Numbered from the stretch's first letter, positions 1 through 8,642 are shown. The stretch: DNA of 18,614 nt from an uncultured bacterium (GCA_903864485.1 CAIPGD010000464.1:1-18614); one strand, 5' to 3'. Translations and numbers: made by a program. The notes: generated from the letters alone by a model not told the origin.

Positions 1-151
1 GCGCGTATTCGGCGGGCAGGGTGACGAGATTGCCCTGAACGAGGTTGGGTGCGAGACCCGAGGTATGGCCGCTGGCGACTCCACTGCGGAATTGAGCGCG
101 CAAGGCGCTTCCAGAGCCGTGAACTAGATGACTTGATTGAATCGATGGCAT
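1..151 (-). CDS. Putative hydro-lyase, D-glutamate cyclase family (DUF1445/YcsI-like), 5' part only
   Basis: This is the first 50 codons of a minus-strand gene that runs off the left edge. Translation starts MPSIQSSHLVHG and continues into RSGVASGHTSGLAPNLVQGN and LVTLPAEYA. That matches the N-terminal signature I know for the DUF1445/putative hydro-lyase family (an SG-x-T-x-GLAP-x-x-x-Q-x-NL-x-x-LP pattern). One characterised relative is a mammalian D-glutamate cyclase; most bacterial members have no proven substrate. The ATG at 151 is chosen because a strong Shine-Dalgarno (GAGGTG, complement of 157-162) lies 5 bases upstream, and the reading frame is open to the edge. It begins 23 bases after the pyrF stop on the same strand, so the two are probably co-transcribed. 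Catalytic residues lie outside the window, so activity cannot be judged. Confidence 0.75.
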   Translation of the reverse strand, partial: MPSIQSSHLVHGSGSALRAQFRSGVASGHTSGLAPNLVQGNLVTLPAEYA

Positions 152-156
152 GGCTT

Positions 157-162
157 CACCTC
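157..162 (-). promoter_or_regulatory. Ribosome binding site of the putative hydro-lyase
   Basis: Read on the minus strand this is GAGGTG, 5 bases before the ATG at 151. It fixes the start of a gene that is otherwise mostly outside the window. It sits in the 23-base gap after pyrF. Confidence 0.7.
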
Positions 163-174
163 AAAAAACGGGAT

Positions 175-1053
175 TCACGGGTCGATTGGAGGGCGGGCAC
201 TGCCGACCGCGCTCCGGATCGATGAGCGCAAAGCGATTGCCGCCGCCCGGGCTGCCACGTCAAAGTTTTCTCCAGAACTTGCGTACAGGATATCGCGCGA
301 TGAGTTGATGATGCTTGCCTTCGACCCAGCCGCCCGGATCGTGGCTTCGAGATCGCCCCCCTGGGCGCCGATCCCGGGGATCAGAAGCGGCATGTCGAGA
401 CCAACGATGGTGCGCACACGTTCGATCTCGGCGGGGAAGGTGGCTCCCACCACCAGACCAATACGTCCCGGTGCGCCCCAGCCACCCTGATCGAGGGGTA
501 TTGACGCCAACTGGGCGACTCGTTCAAACAGCGGACGGCCCTCAGCCACCAGGGACTGCAAATCTGAGCCGCCCGGGTTTGAGGTTCGACAGAGCAAAAA
601 GATTCCGCGCTCTGGCCATTCCAGCCAGGGGGCGATCGAGTCTCTTCCCATGTAGGGACTCAGGGTCACGGCATCGGCCTGATAGCGATCGAAGGCCTCG
701 CGCGCATACTGGACTGCGGTCGGTCCGATATCGCCGCGTTTGGCATCCAGAATCACGGGGACGCCTGGGTGCGCGTGGTGAATGTGGGCAATCAGGGCTT
801 CGAGCTGTTCTTCCGCCCGTTGGGCCGCAAAGTACGCGATCTGAGGTTTGAAGGCACAGACCAGATCGGCGGTCGCGTCGACGATGGCACGACAAAATGT
901 AAAGATCGCATCGGATTTGCCAGCCAAATGTTGGGGCATCCGCGCGGGGTCGGGGTCGAGCCCAACGCAGAGTAACGAATCCCGATCGCGCATGACCAAA
1001 TTGAGCCGTTGGCTGAATCCGGACTCCGATGAGGCTGTCACGGTCGTTGTCAC
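175..1053 (-). CDS. pyrF: Orotidine 5'-phosphate decarboxylase (type 2)
   Basis: Decarboxylates OMP to UMP, the last step of de novo pyrimidine synthesis, in the cytoplasm. The protein has 292 residues from the chosen start, in the range of the longer type 2 enzymes (about 270-280) rather than the 230-residue E. coli type. Visible signatures are LLCVGLDPDP near the N-terminus, FKPQIAYFAA, the catalytic DAKRGD (D103, K105, D108), TLSPYMGRDS and the C-terminal phosphate-binding region LIPGIGAQGGD. The GTG at 1053 is preferred because GGGAG (complement of 1059-1063) lies 5 bases upstream; a TTG at 1074 would add 7 residues and has no better site. It lies downstream of the groEL terminator with only about 33 bases between T-tract and start, and I find no convincing promoter there. 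The next gene follows after 23 bases. Confidence 0.95.
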   Translation of the reverse strand: MTTTVTASSESGFSQRLNLVMRDRDSLLCVGLDPDPARMPQHLAGKSDAIFTFCRAIVDATADLVCAFKPQIAYFAAQRAEEQLEALIAHIHHAHPGVPVILDAKRGDIGPTAVQYAREAFDRYQADAVTLSPYMGRDSIAPWLEWPERGIFLLCRTSNPGGSDLQSLVAEGRPLFERVAQLASIPLDQGGWGAPGRIGLVVGATFPAEIERVRTIVGLDMPLLIPGIGAQGGDLEATIRAAGSKASIINSSRDILYASSGENFDVAARAAAIALRSSIRSAVGSARPPIDP

Positions 1054-1058
1054 TGTGT

Positions 1059-1063
1059 CTCCC
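1059..1063 (-). promoter_or_regulatory. Ribosome binding site deciding the pyrF start
   Basis: The complement reads GGGAG, 5 bases before the GTG at 1053. This supports the GTG over the more distal TTG at 1074. Confidence 0.55.
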
Positions 1064-1086
1064 AAAGTCTCCAAAACAGTGTCCCC

Positions 1087-1128
1087 AAAAAAAATCCACC
1101 GGCTAGTGCATCGACTAGCCGGTGGATT
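1087..1128 (-). terminator. Intrinsic terminator of groES-groEL
   Basis: Bases 1093-1107 pair perfectly with 1114-1128 (15 bp; core CCACCGGCTAG/CTAGCCGGTGG) around a 6-base loop. Read on the minus strand the stem is followed by a run of eight T (complement of 1087-1094, which overlaps the base of the stem). It lies about 43 bases after the groEL stop and directly before pyrF. It is the only textbook Rho-independent terminator I see in the window. Confidence 0.93.
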
Positions 1129-1170
1129 CAGTCGTGCGATGAACGACTTAGGACATTAACGGTCCGGACA

Positions 1171-2826
<1,656 letters not shown>

Positions 2827-2889
2827 TGCTGGAAACTCCTGAAATGATTCTCAGATTGAAGAGATAGGTTGTCGCAACTCGAGCGCGAG

Positions 2890-3177
2890 TTATTCGACGA
2901 CAGCCATGATGTCTTCCTCGCGAAGAACGAGGAGTTCTTCACCGTCGACTTTGACGGTCTGGCCGGCGTACTTGCCGAACAGAACTTTTTCGCCGACTTT
3001 GACGCCAACAGCGCGGACGCTGCCATCGTCGAGGAATTTGCCGTTACCGACTGCAAGGACTTCACCTTGATCCGGTTTTTCGCCCGCGTTGTCGGGGATC
3101 ACGATGCCGGAGGAAGTTTTGCGCTCTTGATCCAAGCGCTTAACGATCACGCGATCGTTCAGTGGACGCAGTTTCAT
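2890..3177 (-). CDS. groES: Co-chaperonin GroES (10 kDa)
   Basis: Forms the heptameric lid of the GroEL chamber. It has 95 residues, typical length. It starts MKLRPLNDRVIVKR, followed by the mobile loop with SGIVIPDNA (about residues 23-31), the roof region and the C-terminal EELLVLREEDIMAVVE. The ATG at 3177 is chosen on family alignment and on AGGAGA 6 bases upstream (complement of 3184-3189). The same frame is open for another 27 codons to a GTG at 3258, but that extension has no family counterpart. It is transcribed leftwards from the CIRCE-covered promoter at 3332-3360, giving an untranslated leader of about 148 bases. Confidence 0.98.
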   Translation of the reverse strand: MKLRPLNDRVIVKRLDQERKTSSGIVIPDNAGEKPDQGEVLAVGNGKFLDDGSVRAVGVKVGEKVLFGKYAGQTVKVDGEELLVLREEDIMAVVE

Positions 3178-3306
3178 CAGATTTCTCCTGGAGGACTGTT
3201 TTCGACGGATGATCCAGACGGCGTAACATTCGATCTGACGTTCGGCGGGACGCATCACACCGAGTCAAATCCACGTCGAACCTGAGTTCGAGGTCGGAGT
3301 GCGTTG

Positions 3307-3333
3307 TTAGCACTCATCTGGAGCGAGTGCTAA
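3307..3333. promoter_or_regulatory. CIRCE element (HrcA operator)
   Basis: Perfect consensus inverted repeat TTAGCACTC-N9-GAGTGCTAA. CIRCE binds the heat-shock repressor HrcA and controls groESL and often dnaK operons. Here it starts at the downstream end of the groES -10 box and covers the expected transcription start, the arrangement for repression by occlusion. It also ends 16 bases before the ATG of the divergent dacB, so bound HrcA could affect that gene too. The hrcA gene is not in the window. Confidence 0.97.
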
Positions 3334-3360
3334 TATACGGGTTACCAGCATGGTTATCAA
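3332..3360 (-). promoter_or_regulatory. groES-groEL promoter
   Basis: On the minus strand the -35 box TTGATA (complement of 3355-3360) is separated by exactly 17 bases from the -10 box TATATT (complement of 3332-3337). Transcription should begin near 3325, inside CIRCE. The same bases can be read as CTTGATA-N14-CCGTATAT, a partial match to the sigma-32 consensus CTTGAAA / CCCCATNT, so dual sigma-70 and heat-shock use is possible. The -35 box lies within codons 2-4 of dacB on the other strand. Confidence 0.8.
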
Positions 3361-4849
3361 GTCTGCGTTTGGAATCCTCGTTAGATTTCTGACCGCTTCG
3401 CTGAGCGCAGTACTCCAGTTGAGTGCGATTGCGGCGGGCGCTCCTGCCGCTGGGGCCGCAGGGGCCGCGGTCGACAGCCCCCGTCCCTTAACGATCCCCG
3501 CCCCAGTCGCAGACGCTCTGCGCTCCGCCGGCATCCCCATGGGCGGGCTGGGCTTGGTGGTTCGTCCACTGGATGGCCGGGGCCCGGTGCTGGAATATCA
3601 GGCTGGTCGACCTTTCAACCCCGCTTCAACGATGAAACTCGTGACCACCTATGCTGCATTGGGCGTGCTGGGTGTGGACTATCGGTGGCGGACAACATTT
3701 CACGCCGGTGGCCCAGTCGTTGGGGATCGCTTGCGCGGCGATCTCATTCTGCGGGGCGGGGGCGACCCCAAACTGGTGGTTGAAGATCTGACCGAATTGA
3801 TTGCTCGCTTGCGGGCAACGGGGATCCGGCAGATCGATGGTGATTTGGTACTTGACGATGGTCTGTATCAGGACGATCCAGCCGAGGCCGCGTCGGACGC
3901 ACGCGAATTCGATTCGACTCAGCCCTGGGCGGTGCGCCCTTCGGCAGCGTTACTCAACTTTCGGGCAGTGGGTATCACCGCGACCGCTGGGGCTGGCGGC
4001 GACTCTGCCCGAATTTCGCTCGATCCCCCGCTAACCGGCGTTGACATGACGGGGCGGGTGATTGTTCGGCCTGGGCCTTGTCGCGAAGCGCCGCTATTAG
4101 ATGCAAGATGGCTGTTCGACGGCGCAAGCCTGCGGGTGGAGGGACGAATGGCGTCCGGTTGTGGCGAGGCGTCTACCTGGATCGCCGGGCCACCTCCAGC
4201 TCGCTATGCCCGACTGCTGTTCGGTGCGCTCTGGGAGGCTGCCGGTGGAACCCTGGCGGGTGCTGCTCGGATAGTGCCGGGTGCAGCCCAGGGGCGGCCG
4301 GTACTCGCGGAGTGGGTCTCACCCCGCAACCTGGCCGATGTGGTGCGGGACGCGAATAAATTCAGCAATAACGTCATGACGCGCCAGTTGTTATTGCAGG
4401 TCGGGGCGCATCGGGCTGGTGTGCCCGGGACGACTCAGAAAGGGGCGCAGGCGATCGCTGACTGGTTGGCTGGTCGTGGGGTCGGGTTGCCCGACCTGAT
4501 TCTTGAAAATGGTTCGGGTTTGTCGCGCAACGAACGGATCAGTGCTGATTCGCTTGCCCGCCTCTTGGTCCACGCGGCGGCCGATGCCAATCTGGGGCCA
4601 GTCTTTGTCGATTCGTTGCCATTGGCTGGGGTCGATGGCACGATGAAGCGACGTTTGCAGGGTGAGCCGATCACGGGCCAGGCCTGGATCAAAACGGGCT
4701 CGGCCAATGAGGTTCGCTCAATGGCCGGTTATGTGCAGTCCGCGTCCGGTCGACGATGGGCTGTCGTGATGCTGGTGAATGGGCCTGGGGCGCAGGCTTC
4801 GACACAGGCTCAGGATCGGTTGCTGCGCTGGGTGCACAGCCAGCTCTAA
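3350..4849 (+). CDS. dacB: D-alanyl-D-alanine carboxypeptidase/endopeptidase, PBP4 family (peptidase S13)
   Basis: A periplasmic low-molecular-weight penicillin-binding protein that trims peptidoglycan stem peptides and cuts cross-links. All three active-site motifs are present: STMK (S93 nucleophile, K96), SNN (S339-N341) and KTG (448-450). The roughly 240-residue insertion between the first two motifs is typical of the S13 class. The N-terminus has a basic stretch to R12, then a hydrophobic segment and an Ala-rich region around residues 28-40, as in a Sec signal peptide. Length 499 residues, normal. The ATG at 3350 gives this signal peptide, but only a weak ribosome site (ACGGG) precedes it. 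The first codons overlap the groES promoter, and CIRCE lies just upstream. The 3' end overlaps ubiD by 4 bases. A possible promoter, TTCGAC-N17-TAACAT (3201-3229), is weak. Confidence 0.95.
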   Translation: MVIKSAFGILVRFLTASLSAVLQLSAIAAGAPAAGAAGAAVDSPRPLTIPAPVADALRSAGIPMGGLGLVVRPLDGRGPVLEYQAGRPFNPASTMKLVTTYAALGVLGVDYRWRTTFHAGGPVVGDRLRGDLILRGGGDPKLVVEDLTELIARLRATGIRQIDGDLVLDDGLYQDDPAEAASDAREFDSTQPWAVRPSAALLNFRAVGITATAGAGGDSARISLDPPLTGVDMTGRVIVRPGPCREAPLLDARWLFDGASLRVEGRMASGCGEASTWIAGPPPARYARLLFGALWEAAGGTLAGAARIVPGAAQGRPVLAEWVSPRNLADVVRDANKFSNNVMTRQLLLQVGAHRAGVPGTTQKGAQAIADWLAGRGVGLPDLILENGSGLSRNERISADSLARLLVHAAADANLGPVFVDSLPLAGVDGTMKRRLQGEPITGQAWIKTGSANEVRSMAGYVQSASGRRWAVVMLVNGPGAQASTQAQDRLLRWVHSQL

Positions 4850-6411
4850 ATTCCGAGCCCCAGTGCGTCGAGCAAAGTCGCCATTTTGGCCTTGACCGTG
4901 GCGTCCATCGCGATGGGTCGGCCCCATTCGCGTTGGGTCTCTCCCGGCCACTTGTTAGTGGCGTCGATCCCCATTTTGGATCCGAGGCCAGACACTGGCG
5001 ACGCAAAATCCAGATAGTCGATCGGTGTTGATTCCGCCATCAGGGTGTCGCGGACCGGATCGACCCGAGTGGTCATTGCCCAGATGACTTCTTTCCAGTC
5101 GCGCGCATTGATGTCGTCATCGACAACGATGATGAATTTGGTGTACATGAACTGGCGCAGGAAGCTCCAGATTCCGAACATGACCCGTTTGGCATGCCCT
5201 GGGTATTGCTTGCGGATCGATACGACCGCCATCCGATAGGAGCATCCTTCGGGGGGCAACCAAAAATCAACGATCTCGGGGTACTGCTTGGCGAGGATCG
5301 GCACGAACACTTCGTTCAGGGCGAGCCCCAGAATGGCGGGCTCGTCCGGGGGTTTGCCGGTGTAAGTCGAGTGATAAATCGGCCGGTCACGCATCGCCAT
5401 GCGCTCGATCGTGAAGACCGGAAACCAGTCTTGTTCGTTGTAGTAACCGGTATGGTCGCCAAAGGGTCCTTCGAGCGCCATCTCCCATCCCGTCCGCGCA
5501 CTTGGGGGCAAGGGTCCCTTCCAGCCCTGCGCCCGGGCGTGATGCTCGGTCAGGCCCCCGTCGGGATCAGGACGCAGAACGCCTTCAAGCACAATTTCTG
5601 AGGAGGATGGCACCTGCAGATCCGATCCGAGGCAGCGGACCAGTTCGGTGCGTGAGCCTCGGAGAAGCCCCGCGAATTGATACTCCGAGAGCGAATCAGG
5701 CACGGGCGTGACTGCACCCAGGATCGTTGCTGGGTCGGCGCCCAACACGGTCACGAGCGGAAAGGGCGTTCCCGGATGCGCCTGCGCATGATCTCTAAAA
5801 TCGAGTGCGCCGCCACGATGGGCGAGCCAGCGCATGATGGTCTGCCGCGGGCCAATCACTTGTTGCCGGTAGATCCCGAGATTTTGGCGGGTGCGATGCG
5901 GGCCACGTGTGACCACCAGGCCCCAGGTGATTAGAGGCGCCGCGTCGCCGGGCCAACAGTGCTGGATCGGTAGACGCCCAAGGTCGACCTGGTCACCCTC
6001 GAACACGTTCGACCGCCAGGGGGCATCGGAGACGATTTTGGGTGCCATGCTCAGCACCTGCCTCAAAACGGGTAGTTTTTCCCATGCGTCCTTCAGGCCG
6101 CGGGGTGGGTCAGGCTCTTTGAGGTAAGCCAGAAGCTTTCCGACTTCGCGCAGGGCTTCGACGGACTCTTCGCCCATTCCCAATGCAACCCGCTGCGCCG
6201 TGCCGAACAAATTCGTTAGCACGGGCATACCCCACTGCCGACCACTGGCGTCCTGGGGCTGCTCAAAAAGCAGGGCCGGCCCACCGCTGCGAAGGACCCT
6301 GTCGGAGAGTTCGGTCATCTCCAGATGAGGGGAAACCGCAGTGGTGATTCGGCGTAATTCGCCCTGGCGTTCGAGCTGGACGATGAAATCGCGTAGGTCT
6401 TGATATCGCAT
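4846..6411 (-). CDS. ubiD: 4-hydroxy-3-polyprenylbenzoate decarboxylase UbiD
   Basis: A prenylated-FMN-dependent decarboxylase acting on the polyprenylated hydroxybenzoate intermediate of ubiquinone synthesis. It works with the flavin prenyltransferase UbiX, which is not in the window. The protein has 521 residues. It begins MRYQDLRDFIVQLERQGEL, as family members do, and carries NLGIYRQQVIG, MRWLAHRGGA and EGPFGDHTGYY (E314 onward). These hold the family's Arg and acidic active-site residues. A frame-open extension to 6450 adds 13 residues with no family counterpart, so the ATG at 6411 is chosen. It converges on dacB with a 4-base overlap of stop codons and is divergent from the lytic transglycosylase gene. 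UbiD homologues such as phenolic-acid decarboxylases exist, but the N-terminus and length favour UbiD itself. Confidence 0.94.
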   Translation of the reverse strand: MRYQDLRDFIVQLERQGELRRITTAVSPHLEMTELSDRVLRSGGPALLFEQPQDASGRQWGMPVLTNLFGTAQRVALGMGEESVEALREVGKLLAYLKEPDPPRGLKDAWEKLPVLRQVLSMAPKIVSDAPWRSNVFEGDQVDLGRLPIQHCWPGDAAPLITWGLVVTRGPHRTRQNLGIYRQQVIGPRQTIMRWLAHRGGALDFRDHAQAHPGTPFPLVTVLGADPATILGAVTPVPDSLSEYQFAGLLRGSRTELVRCLGSDLQVPSSSEIVLEGVLRPDPDGGLTEHHARAQGWKGPLPPSARTGWEMALEGPFGDHTGYYNEQDWFPVFTIERMAMRDRPIYHSTYTGKPPDEPAILGLALNEVFVPILAKQYPEIVDFWLPPEGCSYRMAVVSIRKQYPGHAKRVMFGIWSFLRQFMYTKFIIVVDDDINARDWKEVIWAMTTRVDPVRDTLMAESTPIDYLDFASPVSGLGSKMGIDATNKWPGETQREWGRPIAMDATVKAKMATLLDALGLGI

Positions 6412-6441
6412 CGAATCATTCTCGCATGCTGACCCCGATGG

Positions 6442-6471
6442 TTGACACACAGGGGAGTCGTTGCTTACCCT
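6442..6471 (+). promoter_or_regulatory. Possible promoter of the lytic transglycosylase operon
   Basis: A perfect -35 box TTGACA (6442-6447) is followed after 18 bases by a weak -10 box TACCCT (6466-6471). It lies in the 93-base divergent gap between ubiD and the lytic transglycosylase gene and would give a short leader of about 27 bases. The -10 box is poor, so this is tentative. Confidence 0.4.
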
Positions 6472-6504
6472 TGCCGCCCTTGCGTTCGCAAAAGAGAGTA
6501 ATGG

Positions 6505-7422
6505 ATGCGTGATCTGAGGATCGCGAAAGACCGTTTGCCGGAGCAGGCAGAGCGTTCAGGTTTTGCCTGTTGGGCTGAAATGATGGCGCCACTCGTGGTG
6601 GGGCTTCTGCTTGGGCTCGTGCCCTTGCCACCGTTGATGCCGCCCCCCAACCCGTCGCCCATTCCAGTTGCCGGTCAGCCACTGCTCGCCGAAACGACCA
6701 TCAGCGTACCGACGGTGCAGTCGGCGCCTGAAGCGTCGGCTGAGCCCCTGAAGGCGACCAAACCCTCCCCAACCGTTACGCCGGGCCCCGCGCCTGCGAC
6801 GCCAGTGCTTTCCAAAGAGCAGCACCACGTGGCCGACTTTATTACTCGGACGTATCAGGTCGCAGCGGACCAGGCAGGTCCAATCGTGGTGAATGCCTAC
6901 CGGGCCGCCCGCGATGCCAAGATTGATCCGCACCTCGTTCTGGCCGTGATGTCGATCGAGTCGCGTTTTGACTCAAAGGCGAAAAGCGCCCGAGGTGCGC
7001 AGGGCTTGATGCAGGTGGTCACCCGGGTGCATGCGCGCCGGTTTGAACCGTTTGGTGGGATAGCGGCAGCTTTTGATCCGATCGCAAACATTCGGGTTGG
7101 GACCCAGATTTTGAAGGAATACATCATCAATGCTGGGTCTGCCGAGGGGGGGCTGAAGGGTTACGTAGGTGCCGCGGGCAATGGGAATGACGGAGGCTAC
7201 GGCAGCAAAGTGCTGGCCGAGCGGGCGAAGTTCGCGGCGGTGGCCGCAGGACGCGCGCCCGCCACCTCGGTTAGCCCCGTGGCAAAGGGCCAGTCTGTGC
7301 CGCCGGTCCAGTCTGCAGCGCCTGCCCAGCCTGCCCAGCCTGCCCAGCCTGCCCAATCCGCTCCGCCACAACTGAGCCTCGAATCTCCGCCAGCCATCGA
7401 CCGACCTCGCGCCGGAAGCTGA
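6505..7422 (+). CDS. Membrane-anchored lytic transglycosylase, SLT family 1
   Basis: Predicted to cleave glycan strands of peptidoglycan to 1,6-anhydro ends in the periplasm. The 305 residues fall into four parts. First comes a 25-residue N-terminus. A hydrophobic segment (about 26-45, MMAPLVVGLLLGLVPLPPLM) could be a signal anchor. A Pro/Ala/Thr-rich linker runs to about 105. The SLT domain follows (about 110-245), with HLVLAVMSIESRFD (catalytic E152), then GAQGLMQV and a later GYVGAAGNGN in place of the usual A-Y-N-A-G-P stretch. The C-terminal tail (about 250-305) is low-complexity and holds four PAQ units. The ATG at 6505 has GAGAG about 8 bases upstream; M26 or M27 could be alternative starts. 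It leads a plus-strand run: the aminotransferase starts 7 bases after its stop. Which named enzyme (MltC, MltE, etc.) it matches cannot be decided. Confidence 0.87.
   Translation: MRDLRIAKDRLPEQAERSGFACWAEMMAPLVVGLLLGLVPLPPLMPPPNPSPIPVAGQPLLAETTISVPTVQSAPEASAEPLKATKPSPTVTPGPAPATPVLSKEQHHVADFITRTYQVAADQAGPIVVNAYRAARDAKIDPHLVLAVMSIESRFDSKAKSARGAQGLMQVVTRVHARRFEPFGGIAAAFDPIANIRVGTQILKEYIINAGSAEGGLKGYVGAAGNGNDGGYGSKVLAERAKFAAVAAGRAPATSVSPVAKGQSVPPVQSAAPAQPAQPAQPAQSAPPQLSLESPPAIDRPRAGS
7321..7356 (+). repeat. Four 9-bp tandem repeats encoding PAQ
   Basis: CCTGCCCAG is repeated three times exactly, plus a fourth copy ending CAA. The units are in frame with the lytic transglycosylase and encode Pro-Ala-Gln in its C-terminal tail. 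The unit length is a multiple of three, so copy-number changes would keep the frame. Confidence 0.95.
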
Positions 7423-7429
7423 AATCCCA

Positions 7430-8638
7430 GTGAGCGGCTTCTCCCCAGCCTCAACCTGCCTGGGTTCGATCTCACGAGCCGCGTTGGCAAAACGTACCGA
7501 CCGCATTGAACCGTTCCGCGTGATGGAGCTGGTCAAGAGGGCGGTTGCGTTGGAGGCACAAGGCCGCTCGATCGTTCATTTATCCATCGGGGAACCGGAC
7601 TTCACCGCGCCCGAGCCCGTGATCGCCGCATTGGAGATTGCCGCACGCGGCGGCATTACCCAGTACACGGCGGCCTTGGGCACATCGCGATTGCGCGAGG
7701 CGATCTCGACCCACTACGCCGAGCGCTGGCAGGTCAACGTGCCGCCTGAACGGATCGTGGTGACGGCGGGTGCTTCCGCTGCCCTGAATCTGGCCTGTGC
7801 TGCGTTGGTCGATCCCGGTGCCGAGGTGCTGATGGCCGATCCGACCTACCCCTGCAATCGAAATTTTGTCGCGGCCCACGACGGTATCGCGCGGTCGATC
7901 AAGGTTGGTGCTGAAACCCGCTTTCAATTGACAGCAGACTTGGTTGATCGTCATTGGGGCCCCGAAACTCGAGGGGTACTGGCCGCGACCCCGGCCAATC
8001 CAACCGGCACCTCGATGCCGTTTGCCGAACTCAAATCGATGCTTGAGGTGATTCGGGCTCGCTCCGGTTTTGCTCTGATCGATGAGATCTATCTCGGGCT
8101 CAGTTATGACGCGAACCCCCGGACAGTGCTCGAACTCGGCAGCGAGATGGTGGTCGCGAATAGCTTTTCGAAGTTTTTCCACATGACCGGGTGGCGTTTG
8201 GGGTGGTTAGTGGTGCCGCCCGATTGGGTGCCCGCGTTCGAGCGCCTCGCCCAAAACCTGTACATCTGCGCGTCGGCGCTGGCCCAGCACGCCGCACTGG
8301 CCTGTTTTACGCCGGAAGCGATGGCGGAGTTCGATCGGCGCCGCGATGTGTTCCGGGCGCGCAGAGACTGGCTGGTGCCGGCACTACGCGGTCTGGGTTT
8401 TGACATTCCGGTCGAACCCGACGGTGCGTTTTATGTCTGGGCTAACTGCGAGCGGTTCGGAATCGACGCGGTGACGCTGGCCGACCGATTGCTCGACGAG
8501 GCGGGGGTATCCCTCGTGCCCGGCACTGATTTTAGTGCGGAGAATCCCTCGTACTGGTTGAGGGTTTCTTACGCGACCTCACTGGAGCAATTGCAAGAGG
8601 CGGTTGAGCGCATGCGCAGGTTCCTGTGGTTACAATGA
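7430..8638 (+). CDS. Pyridoxal-phosphate-dependent aminotransferase, class I/II
   Basis: A fold-type I aminotransferase acting in the cytoplasm; the substrate cannot be read from sequence. The 402 residues contain LSIGEPDFTAPEPV near 55, TPANPTGT (N190), the cofactor-binding D218 and Y221 in LIDEIYLG, the Schiff-base lysine K248 in NSFSKFFHMTGWRLGW, and the carboxylate-binding R378 in YWLRVSYA. All key residues are present. The GTG at 7430 lies 7 bases after the upstream stop with a modest GGAAG. The first 16 or so residues look non-conserved, so a TTG near 7477 (LAKRTDRIEPF) is a possible true start. The next gene, maeB, starts 4 bases after the stop, so they are probably co-transcribed. Candidate activities include aspartate, alanine or diaminopimelate-related transamination. 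Confidence 0.9.
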   Translation: MSGFSPASTCLGSISRAALAKRTDRIEPFRVMELVKRAVALEAQGRSIVHLSIGEPDFTAPEPVIAALEIAARGGITQYTAALGTSRLREAISTHYAERWQVNVPPERIVVTAGASAALNLACAALVDPGAEVLMADPTYPCNRNFVAAHDGIARSIKVGAETRFQLTADLVDRHWGPETRGVLAATPANPTGTSMPFAELKSMLEVIRARSGFALIDEIYLGLSYDANPRTVLELGSEMVVANSFSKFFHMTGWRLGWLVVPPDWVPAFERLAQNLYICASALAQHAALACFTPEAMAEFDRRRDVFRARRDWLVPALRGLGFDIPVEPDGAFYVWANCERFGIDAVTLADRLLDEAGVSLVPGTDFSAENPSYWLRVSYATSLEQLQEAVERMRRFLWLQ

Positions 8639-8642
8639 CCTG

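Noticed and set aside
542..1099. A 185-codon minus-strand frame overlapping pyrF in another phase
   Set aside because: It is Arg- and Pro-rich with no family pattern, while the pyrF frame has every catalytic motif.
2827..2889. A possible small gene or regulatory RNA between groES and groEL
   Set aside because: Only a 63-base spacer with the groEL ribosome site; no promoter or stable fold was seen.
3178..3258. An upstream in-frame extension of groES by 27 residues
   Set aside because: GroES proteins start at MKLRPL and the good ribosome site AGGAGA is just before 3177.
4846..4990. A frameshift or pseudogene at the dacB-ubiD junction
   Set aside because: Both proteins are full length with normal C-termini, so the overlap is a genuine short convergent overlap.
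7321..7356. Tandem repeats as a CRISPR array or phase-variable switch
   Set aside because: Units of 9 bp without spacers are not CRISPR, and the multiple-of-three unit cannot switch the frame on or off.
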